Below, in pieces: positions 6,880 through 14,642 of a DNA stretch of 23,556 nt (position 1 is the stretch's first letter; the number at the start of each line of letters is the position of its first letter). The stretch comes from an uncultured Lachnospiraceae bacterium. GTDB lineage: Bacteria > Bacillota > Clostridia > Lachnospirales > Lachnospiraceae. The notes below the pieces were generated by a model. It was not told the origin of the DNA. It ran no database searches and was given only the letters and a program-made list of their open reading frames with translations. A program made the position numbers and the translations under genes. The DNA is taken from contig CAJLRL010000037.1 in the NCBI GenBank assembly GCA_905209075.1, positions 1 to 23,556 of the forward strand, read 5' to 3'.

Positions 6880-7644
6880 TTATTTTTTCTTTATATATGT
6901 GGCCAGGACAAGCGTATTGTTTCTGCTTCTTTCGACCATTGCTTCATATACTCTGTTCCTAAGCTCCACCTTCTGTGCTTTTCCCTTTAAACTGCTGTCA
7001 GCGTAAAATGGTCCATCTATATATGTGACTATTTTAGCTTTCTTCCCGAATTTCCTTTTCTGGTATGTATTAGTAAAACACATTACCGGACATTTGTTTT
7101 GTATCGGATAGCGGAATGAGCTCTCAGTAAATGGTCTGATTTTTGTATAAAATGGCCAGATATGTGCCTCCGGATAAATCATGACACACTTTTTTTCTGT
7201 TATTTTTTCTGTTATCTCTTTTATAAAGTTTTTTGCTGCATCCGCATCATCCGGCAGCGGCAATGCACCCAGATATGGTGTCACTTTACCAAATATGGGC
7301 ATGGAAACATTGTTCGGATGTACTATCACATAAGTATCTGCCGGATGCGAAACCATAGTCGGTATAAGAGCATCAGCAGCCGCATTCGTGTGGTTCCCAT
7401 ACATAAAAAAACCGCTATTGTGCATCTTTTTAAGTTTTTCTTTTCCTATTATTTTATGATGATATTTTATCTTTAAAAAACACCACGCCACAGGCTTTGC
7501 CACTACTGTATAACAAAACCTGTGCAGGAATTTTTTAAGATATGTTTTCTGTGTATAATCATAATTTTTATCTATTTTTCTGGGAATTATCTTTGCTTTT
7601 GAAAATTCATCTTTAAGTTCGTCTTCGTAATAATATATCTGCAT
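6880..7644 (-). CDS. PlsC-like 1-acylglycerol-3-phosphate acyltransferase family protein
   Basis: Acyltransferase-like protein, 254 residues. The expected catalytic region reads YGNHTNAAADALIP, where H85 and D91 are separated by five residues rather than the canonical four. A second block VMIYPEAHIWPFYTKIRPF (around 155-175) matches the substrate-binding EGTR-type region. These enzymes acylate lysophosphatidic acid or similar lipids at the membrane; the variant motif leaves the acceptor open. Start choice: TTG at 7680 overlaps nothing useful and lacks a ribosome binding site, whereas ATG 7644 begins MQIYYYEDELKDEF, which fits the family's start as I know it. Even this start has no clear Shine-Dalgarno sequence. 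It lies 37 bases after the amidase stop. Confidence 0.82.
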   Translation of the reverse strand: MQIYYYEDELKDEFSKAKIIPRKIDKNYDYTQKTYLKKFLHRFCYTVVAKPVAWCFLKIKYHHKIIGKEKLKKMHNSGFFMYGNHTNAAADALIPTMVSHPADTYVIVHPNNVSMPIFGKVTPYLGALPLPDDADAAKNFIKEITEKITEKKCVMIYPEAHIWPFYTKIRPFTESSFRYPIQNKCPVMCFTNTYQKRKFGKKAKIVTYIDGPFYADSSLKGKAQKVELRNRVYEAMVERSRNNTLVLATYIKKK

Positions 7645-7681
7645 ATATGACAGTTTACTATTAATACTGCATTTTGGCAAA

Positions 7682-8872
7682 TTAAAAAAAGGATTCTACC
7701 CCCATCACAAGCCCGTCTGCGAGATTTTCAAGTGCACTTTCGCTATGATCTGAGCAGGCATTTCCAAGTTCTATATCTACTGATGGAACTGTACTATACG
7801 ATGTCTGTGTCAGATCTATCGACATAGAGCCTCCTCCATTTATTTTTGCTCCACATGCAGACAGTCCCTCTATAAGACATTCCCCGAGTGCATCATCCTC
7901 TCTCCAGTGTGATGCTACAGGCTCCATATCCTTTATTCCGTCCGGCACCGATATATAAAAGCATCCTTTATCATATGAAAGTCCATCTCCATCCCAGTGA
8001 AGTGCGATATGACAGTCAGCCACATTATTGCATATAACGGTTCTTGCCACATTATCAAGCTGAACATCACTGTCGTCTCTTATCATGAGTACATCGTAGC
8101 CTGCTGCTAACAGCCTGCTTTTTAATATTTTTGCCATCTTAAGCGTAACAGTGCTTTCAGGTGTTCCATCGTCAAATGTCATACCGCCTGAAACTGCGAT
8201 CGCTTTTACAGCTCCTGCTCCCGTTGTTCCACCCGTAGTTTTTGGAGAGCCATCAGGATGACATAGTGTTTTGACTGATTCTCCTCCACTTGTGCCGTGT
8301 CCGGCATTGACACCTACGACTATTCCTTTCCTGTTCGATGATGCCCTGTACATAACAGCCTCACCGGATGTTATCTTTGCATATTCTGCATATTCCCATG
8401 ATGGATCAAGACCTATCTGCTGTCCATCCCCATATGAGTCATTATCAGTCCCTCCTGCAGAGCTGCTGCCTGCATTCTGTTCATCCTGGCTTTTTCCTGC
8501 ACCCTGACCTTCGTCTGCATTCTGGTTTTCATCGGTATCCTGATTTTCGTCTGTATCCTGGTTTTCGTCTGCATCCTGGTTTTCATCGGTATCCTGGTTT
8601 TCCTCTTCATCCTGTCCGTCCCCGGATTTTTGTGACTCCTCCGCCGTCTGTGATTCCTCACCGTCTTCCGGTCTGCTCTCATCAGCCTGTGTTTCTTCGG
8701 TCTGGCTGCTTTCACTTACTGTCTGTGTTTCCGGCTCTTTTGTTTTTTCGGATGTCTGCGTATCCCTGCTTTCAGACACAATAGAACTATCTTTTTCTGT
8801 ATTGCTGCTTCCACATGCACTAAGGCAAAATATCATTATCCCTGTTATTATTGATGCTGTTATTCTTTTCAT
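7682..8872 (-). CDS. Lipoprotein N-acetylmuramoyl-L-alanine amidase (Amidase_3)
   Basis: Predicted surface lipoprotein, 396 residues. A signal peptide (1-19) ends in the lipobox LSAC with C20 as lipidation site. A long low-complexity acidic spacer (about 21-145), including hexapeptide DENQDT/DENQDA repeats, separates the anchor from the enzyme. The C-terminal domain (about 183-396) fits zinc-dependent Amidase_3: H192 in NAGHGTSGG, E239 in PESTVTLKM, H292 in HIALHWDGD and catalytic E368 in VDIELGN. It should cut the bond between muramic acid and L-alanine in peptidoglycan. Start choice: 24 extra codons upstream would disrupt the signal peptide, and ATG 8872 has GGAG at 10 bases. It is the first gene after the promoter at 8916-8944, so wall hydrolysis and the lipid/glycan enzymes appear to share control. 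Confidence 0.88.
   Translation of the reverse strand: MKRITASIITGIMIFCLSACGSSNTEKDSSIVSESRDTQTSEKTKEPETQTVSESSQTEETQADESRPEDGEESQTAEESQKSGDGQDEEENQDTDENQDADENQDTDENQDTDENQNADEGQGAGKSQDEQNAGSSSAGGTDNDSYGDGQQIGLDPSWEYAEYAKITSGEAVMYRASSNRKGIVVGVNAGHGTSGGESVKTLCHPDGSPKTTGGTTGAGAVKAIAVSGGMTFDDGTPESTVTLKMAKILKSRLLAAGYDVLMIRDDSDVQLDNVARTVICNNVADCHIALHWDGDGLSYDKGCFYISVPDGIKDMEPVASHWREDDALGECLIEGLSACGAKINGGGSMSIDLTQTSYSTVPSVDIELGNACSDHSESALENLADGLVMGVESFF
8515..8614 (-). repeat. 18-bp coding tandem repeat in the amidase spacer
   Basis: About five copies of an 18-base unit (plus-strand form like TCCTGGTTTTCGTCTGTA) encode D-E-N-Q-D-T/A hexapeptides around residues 90-120. Copies differ at only a few positions. 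Because the unit is a multiple of three, gain or loss by slippage would change spacer length without shifting the frame. Confidence 0.85.
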
Positions 8873-8915
8873 TGATTTTGTTCTCCATATTGAATTTGTT
8901 ACATAGCTGTTTCTT

Positions 8916-8944
8916 ATTATAATAAAAAATCTATATATTTTCAA
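8916..8944 (-). promoter_or_regulatory. Promoter of the amidase-acyltransferase-glycosyltransferase operon
   Basis: On the minus strand TTGAAA (8939-8944) and TATAAT (8916-8921) are separated by exactly 17 bases. The start codon of the amidase is 43 bases after the -10 box. No terminator was seen between the following genes until 3411-3447, so this promoter may serve five genes. Confidence 0.75.
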
Positions 8945-8959
8945 ATTTTTAAGTATTTC

Positions 8960-8988
8960 TTGTAATTATAGTACTGTGGTAGTACAAT
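8960..8988 (+). promoter_or_regulatory. Promoter of the chemoreceptor-PilZ gene with a palindrome in its spacer
   Basis: TTGTAA (8960-8965) and TACAAT (8983-8988) are 17 bases apart. The spacer contains an exact inverted repeat GTACT-GTGGT-AGTAC (8971-8985) that overlaps the -10 box by three bases, a good place for a repressor or other regulator. Flagellar sigma factor boxes (TAAA / GCCGATAA) were looked for and not found, so this receptor gene seems to use the main sigma factor. Confidence 0.6.
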
Positions 8989-9024
8989 ATACCTATATAA
9001 AATTAATGGATCAGGAGAATTAAT

Positions 9025-11109
9025 ATGGGATATGATGAAAAAAAATTTAAAACAAAAGCAAATATCAAAGCCCGCCGATTATGGCTTGTTTTCGCTTTGC
9101 TGCTGACCGTAAATTATGGTGTTGACACTGCAAATGGTGCCTATTCTATCAGAAATTTTATTATTTTTGCAGTTCTATGCTGGCTTCCTTTCGTTTGCGG
9201 TGATCTTCTTCTAAAAACCAGGGGAAAAGATGATGACCGGTACCGGCTATCACTTGTTGTCGGTTATGGGATTTTCTACACTTTTCTCTTGTTTACGACA
9301 ACATCGCCGATCGCATTCAGCTACATACTTCCTATAATCAGCCTTCTTGTAATATTCAAAGATGAAAAATTCATGTTTTACTGCGCTATTGCAAACTTGT
9401 TAAGCCTTATTGCCAGTATAGCTTTTCATATACTTGTATCAGGTCAGAACACTGCTCTTGACCAGAAAAACTATCAGCTTCAGGTAGCATGTCTTTTACT
9501 CTGTTACATAGGCTTCATCATGTCAGTACGACACCTTAATGAATCTGACGGAGCACTCACAGACAGCATAAAGTCTGATCTTAATCGTGTTGTCACAACA
9601 GTTGAACAGGTTAAAACTGCTAGTAATACAATAATGGATGGCATAACAGTCGTCCGTGAGCTTGCATCTGAAAACAAGCATGGTTCTGATGTTGTTGTCG
9701 ATGGAATGAATGAACTTACCGGAAACAATGAACAGCTTCAGAGCCACACTGCTTCTTCACAGGAAATGACTACTGATATAAGCGCGCAGGTTGAAAATGT
9801 TGCATCCATGATAAATGATATGGTTTCTCTTACAACTGAATCCGGCAAGCATGCAAGGGTAAGTTCAGAGGATCTTGAAAGTCTTGTGCAGACCACACAA
9901 ACCATGTCAGAGCTTTCTACAGAGGTTGAAAATATCCTGACTGAATTTCAAAATGAATTTGAGATGGTTAAAAATGAAACCGGAACGATCGATAACATTT
10001 CTAACCAGACGAACCTTCTGGCACTTAACGCCTCTATTGAAGCTGCACGTGCAGGCGAAGCCGGAAAAGGCTTTGCTGTTGTAGCTGAACAGATCCGTAC
10101 TCTAAGCACTGAGACGAGAAATTCTTCCGGCCAGATAAGCGAGGCTCTCACACGCCTCGATGAAATTTCCGGAAAGATGACATCATCCATAGAAGAAACA
10201 CTCCGCCTCATCCAGCTTACTCTTGAGAAGGTAACAAAGACTGGCGAAAATGTTGAAAAGATCACAGAGGATTCCAATAAGCTCGGAAGCCATATCCGGG
10301 AAATTGACACTGCAATGCAGGAGGTTGAATCATCCAACCAGCAGCTTGTAGACAACATGGAAAAGGTTTCAAATATCGTTGAAACCATGACTACATGTAT
10401 CGGTGATTCTGATGAGATAAGCCGCAAAATGCTCAGTAAATACGATGAAAGTTCGACAAATATCAACAATATCGAAACTGTTATCCAGGCACTCATGCAT
10501 GAGCTTGGAATTGGTGGATTTATGGGACTTGATGATATACACCCTGGCATGAAAGCGAAGGTTGTCCTTACAGATATGCAGACTGGCAACGAGTTCCACT
10601 GCGAAGTAAAATCCGTTGACGGGAAAGGGCTTAATCTCATTTCCAAAGATGGTTTATCTGTAACTTCTTCAAGGCCTTGTATTTTATATGTTACAGTCGG
10701 TAACGTAATGTACTGTTGGAAAAAGCTCATGATCACGCCTGACCTTGCAGTGCCTATCAATACACAGCCGGAGATTTTAAACCGCAGAAAATATCCACGA
10801 CTGGATTTATCAAATGATTGTACTATCCACATTAAGAAAACTAATACCACTTTTAAGGGAAAGCTCGACAATATAAGTGCAAACGGATTTGCATTTTTGA
10901 CAAAGGATCCTTATTTTGTTGATAACAAGGGCGCACAGATCACTATTTCGATAGATGACTTTGAGCTTCCTGACCACTCAGTATTAGATGGATATGTAAT
11001 CCGCTGCTCTAATAATGAGGGAACCTATATCGTTGGCTGCCAGATGCCTGAGGATAACTATTATATCCAGACATATGTAGATGAACAGCTTCACAGACAG
11101 ACCACATAA
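9025..11109 (+). CDS. Membrane methyl-accepting chemotaxis-like protein with C-terminal PilZ domain
   Basis: A 694-residue signalling protein. Residues about 19-168 hold roughly six hydrophobic segments (19-37, 42-62, 77-92, 97-111, 117-138, 151-168) in place of the usual two helices with an external sensor. A long coiled-coil region (about 180-495) contains the conserved hairpin tip NQTNLLALNASIEAARAGEA (327-346), which contacts CheA/CheW. Residues about 500-580 resemble a YcgR-N-like domain, and about 586-685 form a PilZ domain with R588-x3-R592 (RRKYPR) and N616-x-S618-x2-G621, the c-di-GMP-binding residues. It could link c-di-GMP to the chemotaxis array (inference). AGGAGA precedes the ATG. 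No other chemotaxis or motility gene is nearby. Confidence 0.9.
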   Translation: MGYDEKKFKTKANIKARRLWLVFALLLTVNYGVDTANGAYSIRNFIIFAVLCWLPFVCGDLLLKTRGKDDDRYRLSLVVGYGIFYTFLLFTTTSPIAFSYILPIISLLVIFKDEKFMFYCAIANLLSLIASIAFHILVSGQNTALDQKNYQLQVACLLLCYIGFIMSVRHLNESDGALTDSIKSDLNRVVTTVEQVKTASNTIMDGITVVRELASENKHGSDVVVDGMNELTGNNEQLQSHTASSQEMTTDISAQVENVASMINDMVSLTTESGKHARVSSEDLESLVQTTQTMSELSTEVENILTEFQNEFEMVKNETGTIDNISNQTNLLALNASIEAARAGEAGKGFAVVAEQIRTLSTETRNSSGQISEALTRLDEISGKMTSSIEETLRLIQLTLEKVTKTGENVEKITEDSNKLGSHIREIDTAMQEVESSNQQLVDNMEKVSNIVETMTTCIGDSDEISRKMLSKYDESSTNINNIETVIQALMHELGIGGFMGLDDIHPGMKAKVVLTDMQTGNEFHCEVKSVDGKGLNLISKDGLSVTSSRPCILYVTVGNVMYCWKKLMITPDLAVPINTQPEILNRRKYPRLDLSNDCTIHIKKTNTTFKGKLDNISANGFAFLTKDPYFVDNKGAQITISIDDFELPDHSVLDGYVIRCSNNEGTYIVGCQMPEDNYYIQTYVDEQLHRQTT

Positions 11110-11112
11110 AAA

Positions 11113-11156
11113 TACCGCACAGCCAATAACCAATTCGGCTGTGCGGTGTTTTTTAT
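11113..11156. terminator. Bidirectional terminator between receptor gene and bioA
   Basis: The 11-bp perfect stem ACCGCACAGCC (11114-11124) / GGCTGTGCGGT (11137-11147) has T-rich tracts on both sides: GTTTTTTATTT on the plus strand and ATTTTTATG on the minus strand. It lies between two convergent genes and should stop both transcripts. Confidence 0.9.
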
Positions 11157-12340
11157 TTATTGAACCATTCTTTCATTACATCAAATATTTTTACAAGCTC
11201 TTCTTCTTTTATCACATATGGCACCATTGAATACATATATGATAAAAATGGTCTTGAGAATACTCCTCTTTCATAAGCAAACTGCTGGAATCCATCAAGT
11301 GTTTTTGGATCATAAACCTCCACACATGTACATCCTCCCATTATGCGTACTTCCTTTATTCCCGGATCATTAAATCCGTCCATTTCCCGATGTGATATTT
11401 CCTCAATCCTCTTTACCTTGCTCATATAGTCATCACGCTCGAATATCTCTATCCCTTTAAGAGCTGCTGCGCATGCCAGAGCATTTCCCATAAATGTCGG
11501 TCCGTGCATAAGCGCATGCCTGTCATTATCGCTGTAAAACGCATTAAACACCTTATGGTTTGCCACTGTGACTGCATGACCTATATAACCGCCTGTAAGA
11601 GCTTTTCCGAGTACAAGTATATCAGGCAGCACCAGATCAGCGACAAAACGGTTTCCTGTACGTCCAAATCCTGTCGCCACTTCATCAAATATAAGAAGCA
11701 CATCATATTGATCACACAATTCCCTTGCTCTTTGGAGAAATGATATGTCATACATCCTCATACCGCCTGCTCCCTGTAAAAGAGGCTCCACGATAAAGCA
11801 GTTTAACTTGTCATGGTATTTTTCAAATGCCTCCTCCAGTGCCGGTATCTCTGTCGGTATATGCACAACTCCTGTTTTTTCCTCAAATGCAAAATGATAG
11901 TCTTCATCATCGCCTACTTCCATTGCCTTAAAAGTATCTCCGTGATAGGCATGCTCCAGTGCAAGGACCAGAGGACGTTTTCTTCCCTGATTTGTATTAT
12001 ACTGTAAAGCCATTTTGAGTGATACTTCTACGGCAACACTTCCTGAATCCGAAAAGAAACAATAATCTAAATCTCCGGGCAGAAATTCCTCAAGCTTCTT
12101 TGAAAGCTTTTCTACCGGATCATGCGTAAGTCCGCCGAGCATAACATGGCAGAAATGATCTGCCTGTTCTTTTATAGCTTCTGTAAGCTCAGGGTTTTTA
12201 TATCCGTGTATCATGCACCACCATGATGATACCGAATCGATAAGCTTCTGATCCTTCGTGTATAAGTAAACACCATCCGCATCGACAATCTTATATGGTG
12301 CTTTCATTGTTTTCATCTGTTCATATGGATACCAAATCAT
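11153..12340 (-). CDS. bioA: Adenosylmethionine-8-amino-7-oxononanoate aminotransferase
   Basis: PLP enzyme of biotin synthesis that transfers the amino group of S-adenosylmethionine to KAPA, giving DAPA. It is 395 residues, somewhat shorter than the about 430 of the E. coli enzyme. Family motifs are in place: WYPYEQMK at the start, SSWWCMIHGY (38-47), the cofactor-contacting YHGDT (132-136), D219 in IFDEVATGFGRTG, and the Schiff-base lysine K246 in LGKALTGG. The WWCMIHGY block and operon place favour BioA over other class III aminotransferases. It is the last gene of the biotin operon; the bioD stop TAG is part of its TAGGAG ribosome binding site, 8 bases before the ATG. Confidence 0.95.
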   Translation of the reverse strand: MIWYPYEQMKTMKAPYKIVDADGVYLYTKDQKLIDSVSSWWCMIHGYKNPELTEAIKEQADHFCHVMLGGLTHDPVEKLSKKLEEFLPGDLDYCFFSDSGSVAVEVSLKMALQYNTNQGRKRPLVLALEHAYHGDTFKAMEVGDDEDYHFAFEEKTGVVHIPTEIPALEEAFEKYHDKLNCFIVEPLLQGAGGMRMYDISFLQRARELCDQYDVLLIFDEVATGFGRTGNRFVADLVLPDILVLGKALTGGYIGHAVTVANHKVFNAFYSDNDRHALMHGPTFMGNALACAAALKGIEIFERDDYMSKVKRIEEISHREMDGFNDPGIKEVRIMGGCTCVEVYDPKTLDGFQQFAYERGVFSRPFLSYMYSMVPYVIKEEELVKIFDVMKEWFNK

Positions 12341-12348
12341 TTTTTCTC

Positions 12349-13032
12349 CTAACTGTAGAGTCCTTTAAGCAGCTCTACGTCTATATCAAGTTCTGTGTCG
12401 TATTTTTTTACTTTTGCAAGTGTCTTTATTCCAGTCATATATTCACACATAAATATATTGTCATCTTCCATGACATTTCCCGGATGATAATTGTTAAAAA
12501 TGATTCCCTTTATAGGGAGATCATGTGATTTCATATATTCTACTGTAAGAACCACGCTGTTTATCGTACCAAGTCCTGCATCTGCTATTATGATAGACGG
12601 CATATCCAGTTCATGTATGATGTCCTCAAGCTGTATCTTTGCCTCATCAAAGCATATCGGACAGAGTATTCCTCCGCTGCCCTCCATTGTAATATAATCA
12701 TACTTTTCACAGACATTTTTATATCCTTCTTTTACAACATCCATCTCCACCGGATTTCCCTCTATTCTTGATGCGAGATGCGGTGAATATGCATTCTCAT
12801 AAATGTATGGACACATCTGTTCAAGCGGCTGTTCTATACCGGATGTCTTTTTTACAAACAGCGCATCCCCTGGTATTAGTGAGCCATCTGCCCTTCTGTC
12901 GTTTCCACTCATAGCAGCCTTATAATATGCTGCGTTTTCTCCCGCTTCCTTTAATTTCTTTACGATCAGGCCTGTTACATATGTTTTCCCTATATCTGTA
13001 CCTGTTCCTGTTATAAAAATAGATTTACTCAT
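12349..13032 (-). CDS. bioD: ATP-dependent dethiobiotin synthetase
   Basis: Cytoplasmic enzyme that carboxylates DAPA and closes the ureido ring to make dethiobiotin, using ATP. It is 227 residues, the usual size. The P-loop GTGTDIGKT (9-17) and K38 in YYKAAMSG are typical. The later EGSGGILCPI block replaces the common VEGAGG by a conservative change. It lies between bioB (18-base gap) and bioA (8-base gap), in pathway-consistent company. All expected motifs are present and the frame is intact. Confidence 0.95.
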   Translation of the reverse strand: MSKSIFITGTGTDIGKTYVTGLIVKKLKEAGENAAYYKAAMSGNDRRADGSLIPGDALFVKKTSGIEQPLEQMCPYIYENAYSPHLASRIEGNPVEMDVVKEGYKNVCEKYDYITMEGSGGILCPICFDEAKIQLEDIIHELDMPSIIIADAGLGTINSVVLTVEYMKSHDLPIKGIIFNNYHPGNVMEDDNIFMCEYMTGIKTLAKVKKYDTELDIDVELLKGLYS

Positions 13033-13050
13033 CTTATCACATCCTAACTG

Positions 13051-14034
13051 TTATTTCTTTTTCCAATATTCCGGCGTCACATCACGCCCCATATCCTCAA
13101 GCAGTTTCCTGTCAGTTCTTATAGTCGCACAGGCTGCGGTGGTCAGCATATTTCCTGTGATCGTTGCCGATGCGCCTGATCTAAATGCAAGTTCACCATC
13201 ATTTGTAAGCAGTGCTCTTCCTGCCGCAAGTCTTATATCTGCCTTTGGATTAATGTACCTGAAAAAGGCAATCGTCCTTAATATTTCCGGCTCTGTAAGT
13301 CTCCCAAGTCCTTCAAGAGGAGTCCCAGGGATTGGCATAAGTGCATTTATCGGAATTGAATCCACTCCGACTTCTGCAAGACTTACCGCCATATCAAGGC
13401 GGTCTTCCCATGTCTCACCCATTCCGATTATTCCGCCGGAGCAGGCATACATGCCTTCTGCCTTTACTTTTTTCAAAGTTTCTATTTTCATCTCATATGT
13501 ATGTGTTGTACATATATTAGGAAAATTGCGCTTTGATGTCTCTATATTGTGGTGGTAGCTTGTAACACCCGCTTCGTGAAGTCTGTGAAGCTGTTCTGCA
13601 GATAAAAATCCCATTGAGGCGCAAAGGTCTATATTACATTCATTTTTCATCGTCTCATAAGCATGTACTGCCTTGTCAAACTCTTCCCCTGTAAGAGCCT
13701 TTCCGGCTGTGACTATCGAAAAGCGGTCAACTCCTTCGCTTTCATTCATCTTACATGCTTCTAATATTTTTTCCTCAGGAAGAAAATCGTACACTTCGCA
13801 GTCTGTATGATTATGCGCAGACTGTGCACAGTATTTACAGTCCTCCGGACATTTTCCACTTCTGCCATTGATTATTGAACAAAGATCTACCTTGTTTCCT
13901 ACAAATTCTTCCCTGATCATATCTGCACCTTTACAGATTTCATCCAGATCACATGTCAGGAAAAATGAAAGATCATCATCCCTTGTTATCCTTCTTCCAT
14001 CTATTATTTCCTGTGCTAATGTTATTGCATCCAT
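13051..14034 (-). CDS. bioB: Biotin synthase
   Basis: Radical S-adenosylmethionine enzyme that inserts sulfur into dethiobiotin. It is 327 residues, full length. The [4Fe-4S] cluster motif is C62-x3-C66-x2-C69 in GKCPEDCKYCAQS. Further family blocks include YHHNIETS and the SGGIIGMGE turn, with the AAGRALL region near the end that carries a ligand of the second iron-sulfur cluster in known enzymes. Its ATG overlaps the end of bioY by 13 bases, pointing to translational coupling, with GGGGAT upstream as ribosome binding site. Confidence 0.97.
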   Translation of the reverse strand: MDAITLAQEIIDGRRITRDDDLSFFLTCDLDEICKGADMIREEFVGNKVDLCSIINGRSGKCPEDCKYCAQSAHNHTDCEVYDFLPEEKILEACKMNESEGVDRFSIVTAGKALTGEEFDKAVHAYETMKNECNIDLCASMGFLSAEQLHRLHEAGVTSYHHNIETSKRNFPNICTTHTYEMKIETLKKVKAEGMYACSGGIIGMGETWEDRLDMAVSLAEVGVDSIPINALMPIPGTPLEGLGRLTEPEILRTIAFFRYINPKADIRLAAGRALLTNDGELAFRSGASATITGNMLTTAACATIRTDRKLLEDMGRDVTPEYWKKK

Positions 14035-14606
14035 ACTTTATCCCCTTTTGCTTTTATGGTAAGTTCTTCCAGTCCTATTAAAGGCTTTACTCTTTTTGCA
14101 AGTACCGCACCAAGTATGCTGAGTGCTATATCGCCCGGCACTGCCAATATAAAGCAGTATAAAAACAATGGCCATACTGCAATCGGTGTATTTATCACGT
14201 AGTTACATACTATGTAGTAGTAGATCATTCCGAACGCATAAACAAAAAACAGTCCTGCAAGGTTTGCTGCAAGATATCCCGGAATTGTTTTCTTTTTCAT
14301 ATGCTTTGCTATATAACCTGTTACAGCTGCACCCACGATAAATCCTATTATGTAGCCGAAGCTTGGCTTAAATATGTACCAGATCCCGCCGCCTTCTGAA
14401 AATATCGGAAGTCCTGCAAGTCCAAGCAGCATATAAAAAGTTACCGATAATGCACCAAGCTTTGGTCCAAGCAGAAGCCCCGCCATCATGGTAAATAAGT
14501 ATTGCAGTGTAAACGGCACCACCGGAACCGGTATCTTTATAAATGCTCCGACTGCGATCAGTGCTGTGAACAATCCACAGTAGATTAATGATTTAGTTTT
14601 TGTCAT
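14022..14606 (-). CDS. bioY: Biotin ECF transporter substrate-binding subunit
   Basis: Membrane S-component, 194 residues, that binds biotin for uptake. About six hydrophobic segments are visible; the family blocks IPVPVVPFTLQ and FYMLLGLAGLPIF are present. No EcfA/EcfT genes are nearby, so it either works with a shared energising module or alone. Start choice: a longer frame begins at TTG 14642, inside the BirA operator and at the expected transcription start; ATG 14606 gives MTKTKSLIYCGLF, the normal N-terminus. It is the first gene of the biotin operon and sits directly under the BirA site. Confidence 0.95.
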   Translation of the reverse strand: MTKTKSLIYCGLFTALIAVGAFIKIPVPVVPFTLQYLFTMMAGLLLGPKLGALSVTFYMLLGLAGLPIFSEGGGIWYIFKPSFGYIIGFIVGAAVTGYIAKHMKKKTIPGYLAANLAGLFFVYAFGMIYYYIVCNYVINTPIAVWPLFLYCFILAVPGDIALSILGAVLAKRVKPLIGLEELTIKAKGDKVWMQ

Positions 14607-14610
14607 CCTA

Positions 14611-14642
14611 TTGTAAACCTCTCTTTCTCTTATGGTTAACAA
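14611..14642. promoter_or_regulatory. BirA (biotin repressor) operator
   Basis: On the minus strand TTGTTAACC (14634-14642) and GGTTTACAA (14611-14619) are inverted half-sites 14 bases apart, matching the BirA operator known in Firmicutes. It runs from the -10 box through the predicted transcription start to the ribosome binding region of bioY. BirA with biotinyl-AMP bound here would block transcription of bioYBDA when biotin is plentiful. Confidence 0.93.

Noticed and set aside
8271..8784. Long plus-strand and alternative minus-strand frames opposite the amidase spacer.
   Set aside because: They mirror the 18-bp repeat and low-complexity coding of the amidase gene, lack ribosome binding sites, and give repetitive, unfamiliar proteins.
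9948..10871. A 307-codon minus-strand frame opposite the chemoreceptor gene.
   Set aside because: It is antisense to a clear MCP signalling domain, has no ribosome binding site, and its serine-rich translation is the usual shadow of coiled-coil coding.
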